A program made the translations under genes and the position numbers. The notes beneath the pieces were generated by a model. The model was given only the letters and a program-made list of their open reading frames with translations. It had not been told where the DNA came from and made no database searches. A DNA stretch of 32,825 nt from Muribaculaceae bacterium (GTDB lineage Bacteria > Bacteroidota > Bacteroidia > Bacteroidales > Muribaculaceae): positions 21,121 to 53,945 of the forward strand of contig JAIDYR010000070.1 in NCBI GenBank assembly GCA_029057985.1, read 5' to 3'. Of this stretch, positions 32,791-32,825 are shown piece after piece (position 1 is the stretch's first letter; every line of letters starts with the position of its first letter).

Positions 32791-32818
32791 AAAAAGCCTC
32801 AAGAGAATCCTGAGGCTT
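32791..32818 (-). terminator. Terminator hairpin abutting the 5S fragment
   Basis: AAGCCTCA (32794-32801) and TGAGGCTT (32811-32818) form an 8-bp stem with a 9-nt loop. On the minus strand it is followed by a run of six T residues, then the 5S-like sequence. It would stop transcription before the 5S fragment; the gene it serves lies outside the window. Confidence 0.7.
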
Positions 32819-32825
32819 TAAGGGG

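Noticed and set aside
1..32825. tRNA genes, intact insertion sequences or integrases
   Set aside because: I saw no tRNA-like arms, transposase motifs or integrase motifs on either strand by eye; a tRNA scan would confirm.

Overview
This window looks like a chromosomal segment of a Bacteroidota, order Bacteroidales. The signs are a complete run of type IX secretion (T9SS) core genes, Bacteroidota-type promoters (TTTG or TTG, 20 nt, TAnnTTTG) and lipoproteins with SPII signals. A Muribaculaceae-like genome is my guess from overall protein style; the sequence does not prove it.

Layout. (1) 1-5.7 kb: a duplicated ~137-bp non-coding repeat; a thioredoxin-fold lipoprotein; a divergent YpfJ-type metallopeptidase; a small membrane protein; then a decayed type I restriction-modification operon on the minus strand (hsdM remnant, yhcG/DUF1016 with an internal stop, frameshifted hsdS remnant). 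The ATGA start/stop overlaps of this operon are still preserved. A DUF6155 gene follows. (2) 5.7-9.4 kb, minus strand: a DUF3298-like lipoprotein, a TPM-domain/zinc-ribbon membrane protein and dGTPase, whose promoter is clear. (3) 9.5-16.7 kb, plus strand: porT-porP-porK-porL-porM-porN, i.e. an outer-membrane maturation factor plus the T9SS ring (PorK/N), motor (PorL/M) and PorP, ending at a hairpin terminator. (4) 16.8-23.4 kb, plus strand: a glycan cluster of glycosyltransferases, a radical SAM enzyme, a large two-domain glycosyltransferase whose C-terminal half resembles the fucosyltransferase fold, and a Wzx-type flippase. (5) 23.4-24.2 kb: a 3'-truncated RhuM-family gene. (6) 24.2-30.3 kb, minus strand: a tight cell-envelope operon of dut, TPR protein, DUF4292 protein, EnvC-like LytM factor and a FemAB/GNAT-like acyltransferase. 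(7) 30.4-32.8 kb, minus strand: a 55-aa 2[4Fe-4S] ferredoxin with a good promoter and terminator, two GT2 glycosyltransferases, and at the right edge a 5'-truncated 5S rRNA with its terminator.

How it fits together. In organisms such as Porphyromonas gingivalis, T9SS cargo crosses the outer membrane and is attached to a special LPS (A-LPS). Here the T9SS core is followed directly by genes for building and flipping a surface glycan, so a functional link is plausible but inferred. I did not find a clearly novel complete system. The most unusual items are the translationally coupled but broken type I RM locus, the GT2/fucosyltransferase-like fusion beside the T9SS genes, porT abutting porP, the truncated 5S gene, and the duplicated structured repeat at the left edge.
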